Shown here in pieces: positions 42,301 through 50,028 of a stretch of DNA of 64,000 bases; positions within the stretch are counted from its first letter, which is position 1; the number at the start of each line of letters is the position of its first letter. The notes under the pieces were generated by a model that ran no database searches, had not been told where the DNA came from, and saw only the letters and a list, made by a program, of their open reading frames with translations. Where the stretch lies: NCBI GenBank assembly GCA_022800815.1, contig JAAWRC010000006.1, forward strand, positions 1-64,000. Reading direction: 5' to 3'. Origin of the DNA: Lachnospiraceae bacterium. Lineage in GTDB: Bacteria > Bacillota > Clostridia > Lachnospirales > Lachnospiraceae. A program made the translations under genes and the position numbers.

Positions 42301-42535
42301 CGACTTGATCACCAACGGGAAGATTGACGTGATCGTCAACACGCCGGTGGAGAAGGAGCGGAAGATGGACGACAGCTATTTAAGGAAGGCGGCTATCAAA
42401 AAGAAGGTGCCCTATGCGACGACCATGGCGGCGGCCAAGGCGATGATCGGCGGCATCCGCTTCGTGAAGGAGCACGGGAACGGCCAGGTGAAATCCCTGC
42501 AGGAGCTTCATGCGAGCGTGAGGGATAAAGAGTGA
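39308..42535 (+). CDS. carB: Carbamoyl-phosphate synthase large subunit
   Basis: The 1075 residues have the full CarB architecture: an N-terminal ATP-grasp half ([44 protein letters not shown]), the oligomerisation region, the second ATP-grasp half ([42 protein letters not shown]), and the C-terminal MGS-like allosteric domain from about 935. It makes carbamoyl phosphate for pyrimidine and arginine synthesis using ammonia from a CarA glutaminase. No carA is adjacent, so the small subunit must be elsewhere. It has its own promoter. Confidence 0.97.
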   Translation: [1075 protein letters not shown]

Positions 42536-42581
42536 GAGAGATTCGGGAGGCAGATATGGGGAATGAGGGGGGAGAGGGCGC

Positions 42582-43061
42582 ATGCGGATCACGGTTCTGG
42601 CGGTGGGGAAGGTAAAGGAAAAGTTTTATACGCAGGCCGTCGGAGAGTATGCGAAGCGTCTCTCCCGCTACTGTAAGCTGGAGATCGTCGAAGTCCCGGA
42701 TGAGAAGACGCCGGACGGGGCCGGGGAGGCGGCCGTCCGGCGGATCAAGGAGAAGGAGGGGGAGCGGCTGCTCTCCCACGTAAGGGACGGCATGTACGTG
42801 ATCGCCCTTGCCATAGATGGAAAGATGTTAGGCTCCGAAGAACTTTCGGAGCATCTTTCTGCTTTGGGACTATACGGGGAAAGCCATCTCGCCTTTGTGA
42901 TCGGCGGCTCCCTGGGGCTTTCCGACGGCGTGCTGAGACGGGCCGACGAAGCCTTAAGCTTTTCCAGGATGACTTTTCCCCATCAGTTGATGCGGGTGAT
43001 CCTCCTGGAACAGCTCTACCGGAGCTTTAAGATACGGGCGGGGGAACCCTATCACAAGTGA
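42582..43061 (+). CDS. rlmH: 23S rRNA pseudouridine-1915 N3-methyltransferase
   Basis: The 159 residues match RlmH (SPOUT class): MRITVLAVGKVKEKFYTQAVGEYAKRL at the start, AFVIGGSLGLSDGV as the SAM-binding knot near 105, and the C-terminal LLEQLYRSFKIRAGEPYHK, which ends almost every member. It acts on helix 69 of the large ribosomal subunit. It lies 46 bases after carB. Confidence 0.96.
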   Translation: MRITVLAVGKVKEKFYTQAVGEYAKRLSRYCKLEIVEVPDEKTPDGAGEAAVRRIKEKEGERLLSHVRDGMYVIALAIDGKMLGSEELSEHLSALGLYGESHLAFVIGGSLGLSDGVLRRADEALSFSRMTFPHQLMRVILLEQLYRSFKIRAGEPYHK

Positions 43062-43069
43062 GAGGGACC

Positions 43070-43234
43070 ATGGGAGATATGTATCCCCACAAGGATGACT
43101 TTATGGAGTCAATTTTGGATTATATTGATTTTTCCAGAAACGAAGAGTTGTGGAGGGAGAAGGAGCATATGTTTAGTTTGGGACAGTGTATACTGGAGGA
43201 GGGAGAAAAGAAGGGATGCTTTAATAATGAGTAA
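43070..43234 (+). CDS. Tiny hypothetical protein (54 residues)
   Basis: Too short for the track. ATG 43070 follows GAGAGGGA and lies eight bases after rlmH. The product MGDMYPHKDDFMESILDYID... is acidic and ends EEGEKKGCFNNE. The EEGxxKG ending recalls the tails of Rpn-type PD-(D/E)XK proteins, so it may be a remnant. Its last bases overlap the next tiny ORF by eight. Confidence 0.4.
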   Translation: MGDMYPHKDDFMESILDYIDFSRNEELWREKEHMFSLGQCILEEGEKKGCFNNE

Positions 43235-43355
43235 TTTAGAATTAAATGTTCCGAGGGAACAGACAATTCTGGCGCTTCGAAGGTATCTTGGATTGCAGGA
43301 GGAGAGGGCAGAGCGTTATTATCGGGAATTTGCGCAGGAAGAACAGAGCGAATGA
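43227..43355 (+). CDS. Tiny hypothetical protein (42 residues)
   Basis: Starts at ATG 43227 within the end of the preceding ORF, in another frame. MSNLELNVPREQTILALRRYLGLQEERAERYY reads like one compact helical unit. It could be an independent peptide, or the frame-shifted end of a longer protein whose first part is the preceding ORF. It shares four bases (ATGA) with a possible upstream start of the pentapeptide gene. Confidence 0.4.
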   Translation: MSNLELNVPREQTILALRRYLGLQEERAERYYREFAQEEQSE

Positions 43356-43396
43356 TTCGTGTTTGTGAAATATTACATGGAAAGGAAAAATTCGAC

Positions 43397-44065
43397 ATGG
43401 ACCAAGAAAAAAAGAAAAAACCGCTTGCCCCTATTTTGGCGGAGGAGATGGAGGCGGAGGACAGGGGATTCCTTCGAAGATGTCAGGAGGAGGAGACGGC
43501 GGTTCGAACAAGGCAGTTTGCGGGTCTCACCTGTGAGGGGGAGGACTTTTCCCACATGCGGTTTTCCGGCGTGAAATTCCGAAACTGCCGTTTCTGGAAC
43601 TGCTCTTTTTCTTGCGGGCAATTCACCGACGTCCTTTTTGAGAACTGTGACCTTTCCGGCTGTGATCTTGACGGGGGATATATGGAGCGGATCGTTTTTG
43701 ATTCCTGCAAGGGAGTCGGGGCGAAGTTTACAGGAATGGTTTTGAAACATCTTTCCCTGGAGGAGTGCAATTTTGAAGATGCGAATTTTGATTCGTCCCG
43801 CCTGGAGCATGTGCAGATCCTGCGGACGAGACTTGATCATGGAAGCCTGACTGCCTGCAGATGCAGACAGGTGTTCTGGAGTGAGGCCAGCCTTAAGAAT
43901 GCCAGCTTCTTTAAGACTTCTCTGAGGGGGATGGACTTTTCGGACAGCGAGATCGGGGGCATTACGGTCTCCGACGACAACGGAGAGCTCTCCGGCGTGA
44001 CCGTGGACCTTTATCAGGCGGCACAGCTGGCGAAAAAGATGGGGATCATCATTAAGGATGTGTAA
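43397..44065 (+). CDS. Pentapeptide-repeat protein
   Basis: From ATG 43397 (AAAGGAA eight bases upstream) the product is 222 residues; a start at 43352 is also possible. After a charged N-terminus, residues 50-195 consist of five-residue repeats with Phe or Leu at the centre: FSHMRFSGVKFRNCRFWNC, VLFENCDLSGCDLDGG and similar. These build a right-handed quadrilateral beta helix. Such proteins range from DNA-mimic gyrase protectors (Qnr/MfpA) to unassigned ones. Here the repeats are Cys-rich and irregular, so no activity can be assigned. Convergent with the hemerythrin genes. Confidence 0.85.
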   Translation: MDQEKKKKPLAPILAEEMEAEDRGFLRRCQEEETAVRTRQFAGLTCEGEDFSHMRFSGVKFRNCRFWNCSFSCGQFTDVLFENCDLSGCDLDGGYMERIVFDSCKGVGAKFTGMVLKHLSLEECNFEDANFDSSRLEHVQILRTRLDHGSLTACRCRQVFWSEASLKNASFFKTSLRGMDFSDSEIGGITVSDDNGELSGVTVDLYQAAQLAKKMGIIIKDV

Positions 44066-44110
44066 ACGCCTGGCGTCTGCACATCCTCTTACCTGTCTGG
44101 TTGTTTGTTT

Positions 44111-45007
44111 TTAATGCTTCGTCCGCCAGGTCCGATAACAGAAGATGAAATATCCGGACTTGGAGCCGAACAGTAGGCTGCAGTGGCAGCCTTTCATAAA
44201 AGCGGTACGGAAGCCGTCCGTGTCCAGGAGGCTGTCTGCATCCAGGGCTTGTGCGGCATGACCCTGGAAAAACTGTTCCATGTGTGCGAAAAGCGGTTCG
44301 AAGACTTGCAGGAGGACCTCGTCCGCCGGCCGGTCATCATCGGACGGCGGAGGGAGCTTTCGCTTTCCATAGATTTTTTCAAGCCCTCTGTGGAGCAGGG
44401 GCTTTTCCACGCCCAGAAAGAGCCGAAGCCGGAGTCCGCCCTCAATGTCATAACACTGCTGGCAGTAGAATGCGTTTCCGATGTTCCGCCCTTTGTAATC
44501 CGGGTTGACCAGCTTTGCCTCCACGTGGAACACGTCCTGCAGGGCATGGCCGACGGCCCGGGATATGAGGTCGGTCTGGCCGGAGCAGTGGCAGCTTTTT
44601 CGGACAACCGTTTTTTTGACGATCGCCTGGTCCTCCTTCATGATATGCTCGACCAGCCAGTTTTGCATGGTATCTGTCAGATGATGGATGGCCCTCGGGG
44701 CATAATCCGACAATTCCAGCTCTCTTTTTAAAGAAATCAGGGTTTCGTCCCGGAAATGATCGTGGATCTGTTTGTGGTGCGCATATCCGGCATACCGGAT
44801 GGAGCGCATGTATTCCTCTTCTTCTGCGAAATGCGCCATGGAGTAGGCTTCCAGATATTTGAGAAGTTCTTTGCAGGTATGCCGGGTCGTTGACGCATCG
44901 TCGGAAAGATCGATCATCTTGTGTATGATGCGAAAAAGTTCGGCGTGCGCCTTGTCGATGACGTCCACGCCGATGTTGAACGATTTATCCCAAGCGACCT
45001 TTTTCAT
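44111..45007 (-). CDS. Bacteriohemerythrin with conserved C-terminal domain (paralogue 1)
   Basis: The 298 residues start MKKVAWDKSFNIGVDVIDKAH after AAAGGAG. The hemerythrin part (1-130) keeps all seven di-iron ligands: His21, His59, Glu63, His78, His82, His121 and Asp126. Residues 140-298 form the same unassigned domain as in the receiver-bearing protein, here with a Cys-rich start (KSCHCSG, CQQCYDIEGG) and ending LLFGSKSGYFIFCYRTW. There is no receiver domain. Likely oxygen or nitric oxide binding coupled to an unknown output. It is transcribed in tandem with a close paralogue, about 60% similar by eye. Confidence 0.88.
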   Translation of the reverse strand: MKKVAWDKSFNIGVDVIDKAHAELFRIIHKMIDLSDDASTTRHTCKELLKYLEAYSMAHFAEEEEYMRSIRYAGYAHHKQIHDHFRDETLISLKRELELSDYAPRAIHHLTDTMQNWLVEHIMKEDQAIVKKTVVRKSCHCSGQTDLISRAVGHALQDVFHVEAKLVNPDYKGRNIGNAFYCQQCYDIEGGLRLRLFLGVEKPLLHRGLEKIYGKRKLPPPSDDDRPADEVLLQVFEPLFAHMEQFFQGHAAQALDADSLLDTDGFRTAFMKGCHCSLLFGSKSGYFIFCYRTWRTKH

Positions 45008-45049
45008 AAAGGTCTCCTTTCCTGATGTTTGTTGGCATTCCCCCTTTTT

Positions 45050-45078
45050 ATCATATGAATCGTTTTTCTTTTTGGCTA
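45050..45078 (-). promoter_or_regulatory. Candidate promoter of hemerythrin paralogue 1
   Basis: On the minus strand TAGCCA, a 17-nt spacer and TATGAT, about 43 nt before the start codon. Confidence 0.4.
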
Positions 45079-45097
45079 CTTTCCTATAAAAAATCAG

Positions 45098-45988
45098 TCA
45101 TCTTCTCACCCGCCAGGTGCGGTAACAGAAGATGAAATATCCGGACTTGGAACCGAACAGCAGGCGGCAGGGATAGCCCTTCATAAAGTCCATGCGGAAC
45201 TCGTCCGTGTTCAACAGGTTGTCCTTGTCCGGCTCCCGTTCGGCTTCGCCCTGGAAAAACTTTCCCATGTGTACGAAAAATTGCCGGAAGACCTGCAGAA
45301 GGACTTCATTTGCCGGTCGGCTGCCCGACATGGCCGCCGCCCTCCGCTTGCCATAAAGCTTTTCCAGCCCCCTTTGGAGCAGGGGCTCCTCGATTCCCAG
45401 AAGCAGGCGGAGCCGGATCCCGCCCTCGATGTCGTAGCACTGGTGGCAGTAGAAGCCGTTTCCGATGTTTTCCCCTTTGTAGTCCGTGTTGATCAGTTTC
45501 ATCTCTGTCTGGAACACGTCCTGGGAGGCCCGGTTCACAGCCTTGGAGATCAGGGCGGCCTGGGAGGAAAAATCATAGCCCGCCCCCACGTTTTTTTTCA
45601 CAATGGCTTGGTCCACCTTTATGATATGCTCCGCCAGCCAGCTCTGCATGGTTCCCATGAGGCGTTGGATGGAGGACGGGGAATAGCCGGACATCTCCAG
45701 GTCTTTTTTCAGGGAGACCAGGGTCTGATCCCGGAAGTGGTCGTGGCTCCGTTTGTGCTGGGCATATCCGCCGTAGCGGATGGAGCGCATGTACGCCTCC
45801 TCCTCCGCAAAATGCGCCATGGAATAGGTCTCCAGGTATTTGATCATCTCCTGGCTGGTGTGTTTCGTGGTGGCCGGATCGTTGGAAAGATCAATCATTT
45901 TATGTATGATCCGAAAAAGCTTTGCATGTGCCTTGTCTATGATGTCCACACCGATATTGAACTTGTCGTCCCACGCAATCTTTTCCAT
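45098..45988 (-). CDS. Bacteriohemerythrin with conserved C-terminal domain (paralogue 2)
   Basis: The true start is ATG at 45988 (MEKIAWDDKFNIG) after AGGAGGGG, giving 296 residues. The track start adds 29 unsupported residues. Ligands His21, His59, Glu63, His78, His82, His121 and Asp126 are all present. The C-terminal domain has the CHQCYDIEGGIRLRLLLGIEEPLL block and ends LLFGSKSGYFIFCYRTWRVRR, nearly the same as paralogue 1. The pair arose by tandem duplication. Each has its own promoter, so expression may differ. Confidence 0.88.
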   Translation of the reverse strand: MEKIAWDDKFNIGVDIIDKAHAKLFRIIHKMIDLSNDPATTKHTSQEMIKYLETYSMAHFAEEEAYMRSIRYGGYAQHKRSHDHFRDQTLVSLKKDLEMSGYSPSSIQRLMGTMQSWLAEHIIKVDQAIVKKNVGAGYDFSSQAALISKAVNRASQDVFQTEMKLINTDYKGENIGNGFYCHQCYDIEGGIRLRLLLGIEEPLLQRGLEKLYGKRRAAAMSGSRPANEVLLQVFRQFFVHMGKFFQGEAEREPDKDNLLNTDEFRMDFMKGYPCRLLFGSKSGYFIFCYRTWRVRR

Positions 45989-46030
45989 AAAGTATCCCCT
46001 CCTGATCATTGTTTGTCTGTCTTGCTTCCT

Positions 46031-46058
46031 ATTATAATCTCTTTTTTTTATTTGTCTA
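46031..46058 (-). promoter_or_regulatory. Promoter of hemerythrin paralogue 2
   Basis: On the minus strand TAGACA, a 16-nt spacer and a perfect TATAAT, about 40 nt before the start codon. Confidence 0.55.
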
Positions 46059-46180
46059 CTGTGGCAGAAAAACATTGCGGAGAAGGAAGCTGTCGTGATA
46101 GAGAAAATGATTGAGAAATTTTAGTTTGATTTTGGCTTGTCAAGTCTTATTTGTCAGATAAAACGTCAAAGATTCCTTTC

Positions 46181-46210
46181 TTGTTCGGCTCGGTTTGCGG
46201 ATGCTATAAT
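46181..46210 (+). promoter_or_regulatory. Candidate promoter at the edge of the mobile-element remnant
   Basis: TTGTTC, an 18-nt spacer and TATAAT with an extended TGC. The roughly 150 bases that follow have no clear gene. Confidence 0.4.
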
Positions 46211-46363
46211 GTGTTTATCTTTCAACGGAAATGTGTGTTATATTGTCGATATGGGAAAACCATAGAGCCAAAGGCGGCTTTACCCCTCTTGTTTTTTGCG
46301 GAGGGTTTAAGTAGCCCTCCAGATATCATGCTCTTTGGGCACGAAAGAAAGGAGGGCGATGCA

Positions 46364-46420
46364 ATGATTACATATCAGGATTTCTTTTTGTTCTGTACGT
46401 TTATTGTAATGTGGTTGTAA
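46364..46420 (+). CDS. Truncated holin-like toxin-type peptide (18 residues)
   Basis: An excellent ribosome-binding site (AAAGGAGGG) precedes ATG 46364. The peptide MITYQDFFLFCTFIVMWL looks like the first half of the small putative holin-like toxins common in Clostridia, which usually run on as a longer hydrophobic helix with a basic tail. The sequence then changes into unrelated text, suggesting a deletion joint. Confidence 0.35.
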   Translation: MITYQDFFLFCTFIVMWL

Positions 46421-46692
46421 AAGCTGCCTGCTACCCTCTCTATTTATTGGCAAAGGCGCATGGCATCCGGTGTGTTCCTATCAGGTACGGCAGGCGGCAG
46501 ATTGTGAGGGCATCCCACAAGCCCGGCGGCAAGATGTATTCATGGGAACTGCCCGGACTTCTCAATGACCGGGTATCAGCCGGGGATATGGCGATTATAC
46601 GCACAGAGAGGGGCGTAAGAACGGTTATTGTAACGGCGGTTGAGAATATGCCGGGAATGAGCCGGAGCCGCTTAGAATGGTTATCAGGGTAA
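46411..46692 (+). CDS. Hypothetical mobile-element cargo protein, start uncertain
   Basis: A GTG-start frame of 93 residues overlapping the preceding peptide in another frame. Text such as YLLAKAHGIRCVPIRYGRRQIVRASHKPGGKMYSWELP reads as a genuine small protein, possibly of the DUF5839 type found in conjugative elements; I hold that name loosely. No ribosome-binding site precedes the GTG, so the 5' end may be lost at the same joint. Lower GC than the chromosome around it. Confidence 0.4.
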   Translation: MVVKAACYPLYLLAKAHGIRCVPIRYGRRQIVRASHKPGGKMYSWELPGLLNDRVSAGDMAIIRTERGVRTVIVTAVENMPGMSRSRLEWLSG

Positions 46693-47486
46693 AGAGGAAA
46701 GACAACCGAGGCAGGAATCTCAAAACTGGCGAATACTACGATTCAAAAAATAAGCGGTATATAATGCCAGAAATGCCAGAATGACATTGAACGCCTATTT
46801 TGATTTTTGGATGGAAACATTTGCAAAGAGCGGTAGGAAAGCCACAACCTGCACAAATTATAAGTCATATTACAATCATATATCAGGAACACAATCGGGA
46901 AAAAGCAGATAGCAAAGATTACAAAGGCAGATTGCCGGAGAATCATTAATGAAATGCTTCAAGACGGCAAGAAACATTCTACCATGTCCAATTTGAAAAG
47001 CTGTCTGAATATTGTTTTTGAATGCGCCTTGGATGATGATATTTATTATCAAGAATCCTGCAAAGAATTTACAAGTGCCGCAGACAGAGAGCAAGAAGCG
47101 GACGGCCATAGAACAGTAGCAGATTGATTTGTTTATGGGTTATGTAAAGAACAGCGAGCGGTATTCATACAGTTACCCGGCGTTTGTTGTCCTGTTTAAT
47201 TTAGGTATGAGGATTGGAGAAATGGCGGCGCTGACGTGGGATGATGTGAGTTTCAAAGAGAATACCATAACCATCAATAAAACGGTAAATCGGTACAGAA
47301 AAGATTGAGAGTTTTTGTCTGCACATGGTTCGGCATACATACACAAGCCTTGCTTATTCTGCCGGGGCTGATGTGAAGATTGTGAGCCAGAACCTCGGAC
47401 ACGCTTCTACATCCGTGACACTGGATACATATACACATCTGACAGAGGATAAAAAGAAAGAACAGGAGGCGGTCAGAATATCATAA
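46677..47486 (+). pseudogene. Tyrosine integrase (Tn916 type), multiply broken
   Basis: Pieces of one integrase appear in order but in shifting frames: the N-terminal KRKDNRGRNLKTGEYYDSKNKRY, the core-binding TLNAYFDFWMETFAKSGRKATTCTNYKSYY, then GKKQIAKITKADCRRIINEML, and the catalytic part NLGMRIGEMAALTWDDV with the first Arg. A stop interrupts AIEQ/QIDLF. After a deletion following TVNRYRKD comes HMVRHTYTSLAYSAGADVKIVSQNLGH with His-Arg and His, and the Tyr region LDTYTHLTEDKKKEQ. Several frameshifts, one nonsense codon and a deletion make it dead. Base use is far more A+T rich than the flanks. Confidence 0.9.
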
Positions 47487-47634
47487 TAGCTGTGACAATT
47501 CTGTGACAAATTCGAGAGGAAAGACGGAAAAAGATAGACTATGATAAAAATATCCTATCAGGCAGCAGTATTGAAATAAACAGAGATAACACAAGATGAA
47601 ACAATGCGAACGTAAGTTTGTAAAGAAAAAACAC

Positions 47635-47663
47635 TTGACAGGCCGCCTCTTTTCCTGTATGAT
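47635..47663 (+). promoter_or_regulatory. ylxM: Promoter of the ylxM-ffh operon
   Basis: Perfect TTGACA, a 17-nt spacer and TATGAT. The leader is only about 14 nt. The 150 bases upstream, after the integrase relic, show no gene. Confidence 0.8.
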
Positions 47664-47683
47664 GTACGAGGTGGTGACGAACC

Positions 47684-48025
47684 GTGAAAAAAATCGTGGA
47701 GCGGGCGCTCCTGTATGATTTTTATGGGGAGCTTCTGACGGAGCATCAGAAGCAGATTTATGAGGACGTGGTGTTCAACGACCTGTCTTTCAGCGAGGTC
47801 GCCGAGGAGCGGGGGATCTCCAGACAGGGAGTCCATGACCTGATGAAGCGGTGTGCCCGTATTTTACAGGGGTACGAGGAGAAGCTGGGCTTGGTGGAAA
47901 AGTTTTTAAAAACCCAGGAAAAGGTGAAGGAGATCCACCGGCTGACAAGAGAGTTTCGGCTGACCGAGGACAAGGAGCTGGTTTTTAGGATCGAGGAACT
48001 TTCGGCCGAGATCAGCCGGTTGTAG
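47684..48025 (+). CDS. ylxM: YlxM/p13-like DNA-binding protein
   Basis: A GTG-start protein of 113 residues with a helix-turn-helix of sigma-70 region 4 type: LTEHQKQIYEDVVFNDLSFSEVAEERGISRQGVHDLMKRCARIL, about 18-62. YlxM is the usual partner gene upstream of ffh in Firmicutes and is thought to modulate the signal recognition particle pathway. ffh follows after 46 bases. Confidence 0.93.
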   Translation: MKKIVERALLYDFYGELLTEHQKQIYEDVVFNDLSFSEVAEERGISRQGVHDLMKRCARILQGYEEKLGLVEKFLKTQEKVKEIHRLTREFRLTEDKELVFRIEELSAEISRL

Positions 48026-48071
48026 GAGAGGGCAGCGGATATCAGATAGTTTCAGGCAGCGGAGGAAAACA

Positions 48072-49409
48072 GTGGCATTCGAGAGCTTGTCAGATAAATT
48101 GCAGAACGTATTTAAAAAGCTGCGGGGCAAGGGCCGTCTTTCCGAGGCGGACGTGAAAGCCGCCCTCAAGGAAGTCAAGATGGCACTTCTGGAGGCGGAC
48201 GTCAATTTCAAAGTGGTGAAGCAGTTTGTAAAGTCCGTGGAAGCCAGGGCCGTAGGGCAGGATGTGCTAAACAGCCTGACGCCGGGGCAGATGGTCATCA
48301 AGATCGTCAATGAGGAAATGGTTTCCCTGATGGGAAGCGAGACCACGGAGCTCAAGTTAAATCCCGGAAATGAGGTGACCGTGATCATGATGGCGGGCCT
48401 GCAAGGCGCCGGCAAGACGACCACTGCGGCCAAGATTGCGGGGAAACTCAAGGCCAAGGGAAAACGGCCCCTTCTGGTGGCCTGCGACGTGTACCGGCCG
48501 GCGGCGGTGAAGCAGCTTCAGGTGAACGGCGAGAAACAGGGCGTCCCGGTGTTTGCCATGGGTGACAGGCACAAGCCCGTCAACATTGCGAAGGCGGCCA
48601 TGGAACATGCTGGGAAGCACAACAACAACGTGGTGATTTTAGACACGGCCGGCCGTCTCCATATTGACGAGGACATGATGGCGGAGCTTTTGGAGATCAA
48701 GGAAAATATCCCGATTGACCAGACGGTGTTGGTGGTGGACGCCATGACGGGACAGGATGCGGTCAATGCGGCTGGTACCTTCAATGACCGGATCGGCATC
48801 GACGGGGTCATCGTCACCAAGCTGGACGGCGATACCAGGGGCGGTGCGGCCCTCTCCATCCGGGCGGTGACCGGAAAGCCCATCCTGTATGTGGGCATGG
48901 GAGAGAAGCTCTCTGATCTGGAGCAGTTTTATCCGGACCGGATGGCTTCAAGGATTCTGGGCATGGGCGACGTGCTGACCCTCATCGAGAAGGCAGAAGC
49001 CCAGTTTGACGAGACCCAGGCCAAAAAGCTGGAACAGAAGATGAAGAAGGCCGAGTTCGACTTCAACGATTATCTGGAGCAGATGGAACAGATTAAGAAG
49101 ATGGGCGGCCTTAGTGACATGCTCAGCATGATTCCCGGCATCGGGAGCAAGATGAAGAATGTGGAGATCGACGAGAAGGCCCTGGAGAGGACCAAATCCA
49201 TCATCTATTCCATGACCCCTGCGGAGCGCTCCAACCCGGACATCATCAACCCGTCCAGAAAGAAGCGGATTGCCGTAGGGGCCGGCGTGGATATCTCCGA
49301 GGTGAACCGGCTCGTCAAGCAGCATGAGCAGAGCCGGAAGATGATGAAGCAGATGTCCGGCATGATGGGAAAGGCAGGAAAAAAAGGCAGGTTTAAACTT
49401 CCTTTTTGA
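48072..49409 (+). CDS. ffh: Signal recognition particle protein Ffh
   Basis: The 445 residues, from GTG after GGAGG, contain the N domain, the GTPase G domain (GLQGAGKTTTAAKIAG near 104-118, DTAGRLHIDEDMM, TKLDGDTRGG), and a Met-rich M domain (about 300-440) ending MMKQMSGMMGKAGKKGRFKLPF. It binds signal peptides as they leave the ribosome and brings them to FtsY. Length and motifs are fully standard. Confidence 0.97.
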   Translation: MAFESLSDKLQNVFKKLRGKGRLSEADVKAALKEVKMALLEADVNFKVVKQFVKSVEARAVGQDVLNSLTPGQMVIKIVNEEMVSLMGSETTELKLNPGNEVTVIMMAGLQGAGKTTTAAKIAGKLKAKGKRPLLVACDVYRPAAVKQLQVNGEKQGVPVFAMGDRHKPVNIAKAAMEHAGKHNNNVVILDTAGRLHIDEDMMAELLEIKENIPIDQTVLVVDAMTGQDAVNAAGTFNDRIGIDGVIVTKLDGDTRGGAALSIRAVTGKPILYVGMGEKLSDLEQFYPDRMASRILGMGDVLTLIEKAEAQFDETQAKKLEQKMKKAEFDFNDYLEQMEQIKKMGGLSDMLSMIPGIGSKMKNVEIDEKALERTKSIIYSMTPAERSNPDIINPSRKKRIAVGAGVDISEVNRLVKQHEQSRKMMKQMSGMMGKAGKKGRFKLPF

Positions 49410-49433
49410 TGCACACGGGGCGGAAAGGAAGTT

Positions 49434-49492
49434 GCCGCATATGCGGCCCGCCCCGGCGCAGCGCATAGGAAAAGATAAACCTTTCCTATGCG
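49434..49492 (+). terminator. Double hairpin between ffh and rpsP
   Basis: A 14-base palindrome GCCGCATATGCGGC (49434-49447) is followed by an 11-bp stem CGCATAGGAAA/TTTCCTATGCG (49462-49472, 49482-49492). No T-run follows directly, so it may be a processing or pausing structure rather than a full terminator. Confidence 0.5.
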
Positions 49493-49534
49493 ATCATATC
49501 TATATTATTATTGGCATAAGGAGGTGAGAGACAG

Positions 49535-49780
49535 ATGGCAGTAAAGATGAGATTAAAGAGAATGGGTCAGAAGAAGGCGCCTTTTTATAGAATCGTCGTG
49601 GCGGATTCCAGATCTCCCAGAGACGGAAGGTTCATCGAGGAGATCGGCTACTATGACCCGACCAAGGATCCCAGCGTGATCAAGGTCAATGAAGAGCTGG
49701 CGAAGAAGTGGTTGTCCACCGGCGCACAGCCCACCGACACGGTTGCAAAGCTTTTAAAGATTGCCGGTGTAGAAAAATAA
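49535..49780 (+). CDS. rpsP: Ribosomal protein bS16
   Basis: The 81 residues match S16: [42 protein letters not shown] at the N-terminus and [15 protein letters not shown] near the end. A near-perfect AGGAGGTGA ribosome-binding site precedes it. Part of the small ribosomal subunit. First member of the rpsP-khpA-rimM-trmD-rplS block. Confidence 0.98.
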   Translation: MAVKMRLKRMGQKKAPFYRIVVADSRSPRDGRFIEEIGYYDPTKDPSVIKVNEELAKKWLSTGAQPTDTVAKLLKIAGVEK

Positions 49781-49800
49781 TCCTTATTGGAGGTATTGCG

Positions 49801-50028
49801 ATGAAAGAATTAGTTGAAGTAATTGCAAAGGCTCTGGTGGATCATCCGGATTCCGTTTCCGTGACGGAGAAGGAAGAAGGAAAAGAAACCGTCCTTGAAC
49901 TAGGCGTGGACCCTTCCGACATGGGAAAGGTCATCGGAAAGCAGGGGAGGATCGCAAAGGCGATCCGCAGCGTGGTAAAGGCTGCGGCGGCCAGAGAGGA
50001 CAAAAAGGCGATTCTGGAGATTCAGTAA
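49801..50028 (+). CDS. khpA: KH-domain RNA-binding protein KhpA
   Basis: From ATG 49801 after TTGGAGG the product is 75 residues; the track start is too long. A single KH domain carries the GxxG-type loop in MGKVIGKQGRIAKAIRSVVKAAA. KhpA with KhpB binds many RNAs and affects cell division in Gram-positives. Its place between rpsP and rimM is the standard one. Confidence 0.95.
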   Translation: MKELVEVIAKALVDHPDSVSVTEKEEGKETVLELGVDPSDMGKVIGKQGRIAKAIRSVVKAAAAREDKKAILEIQ

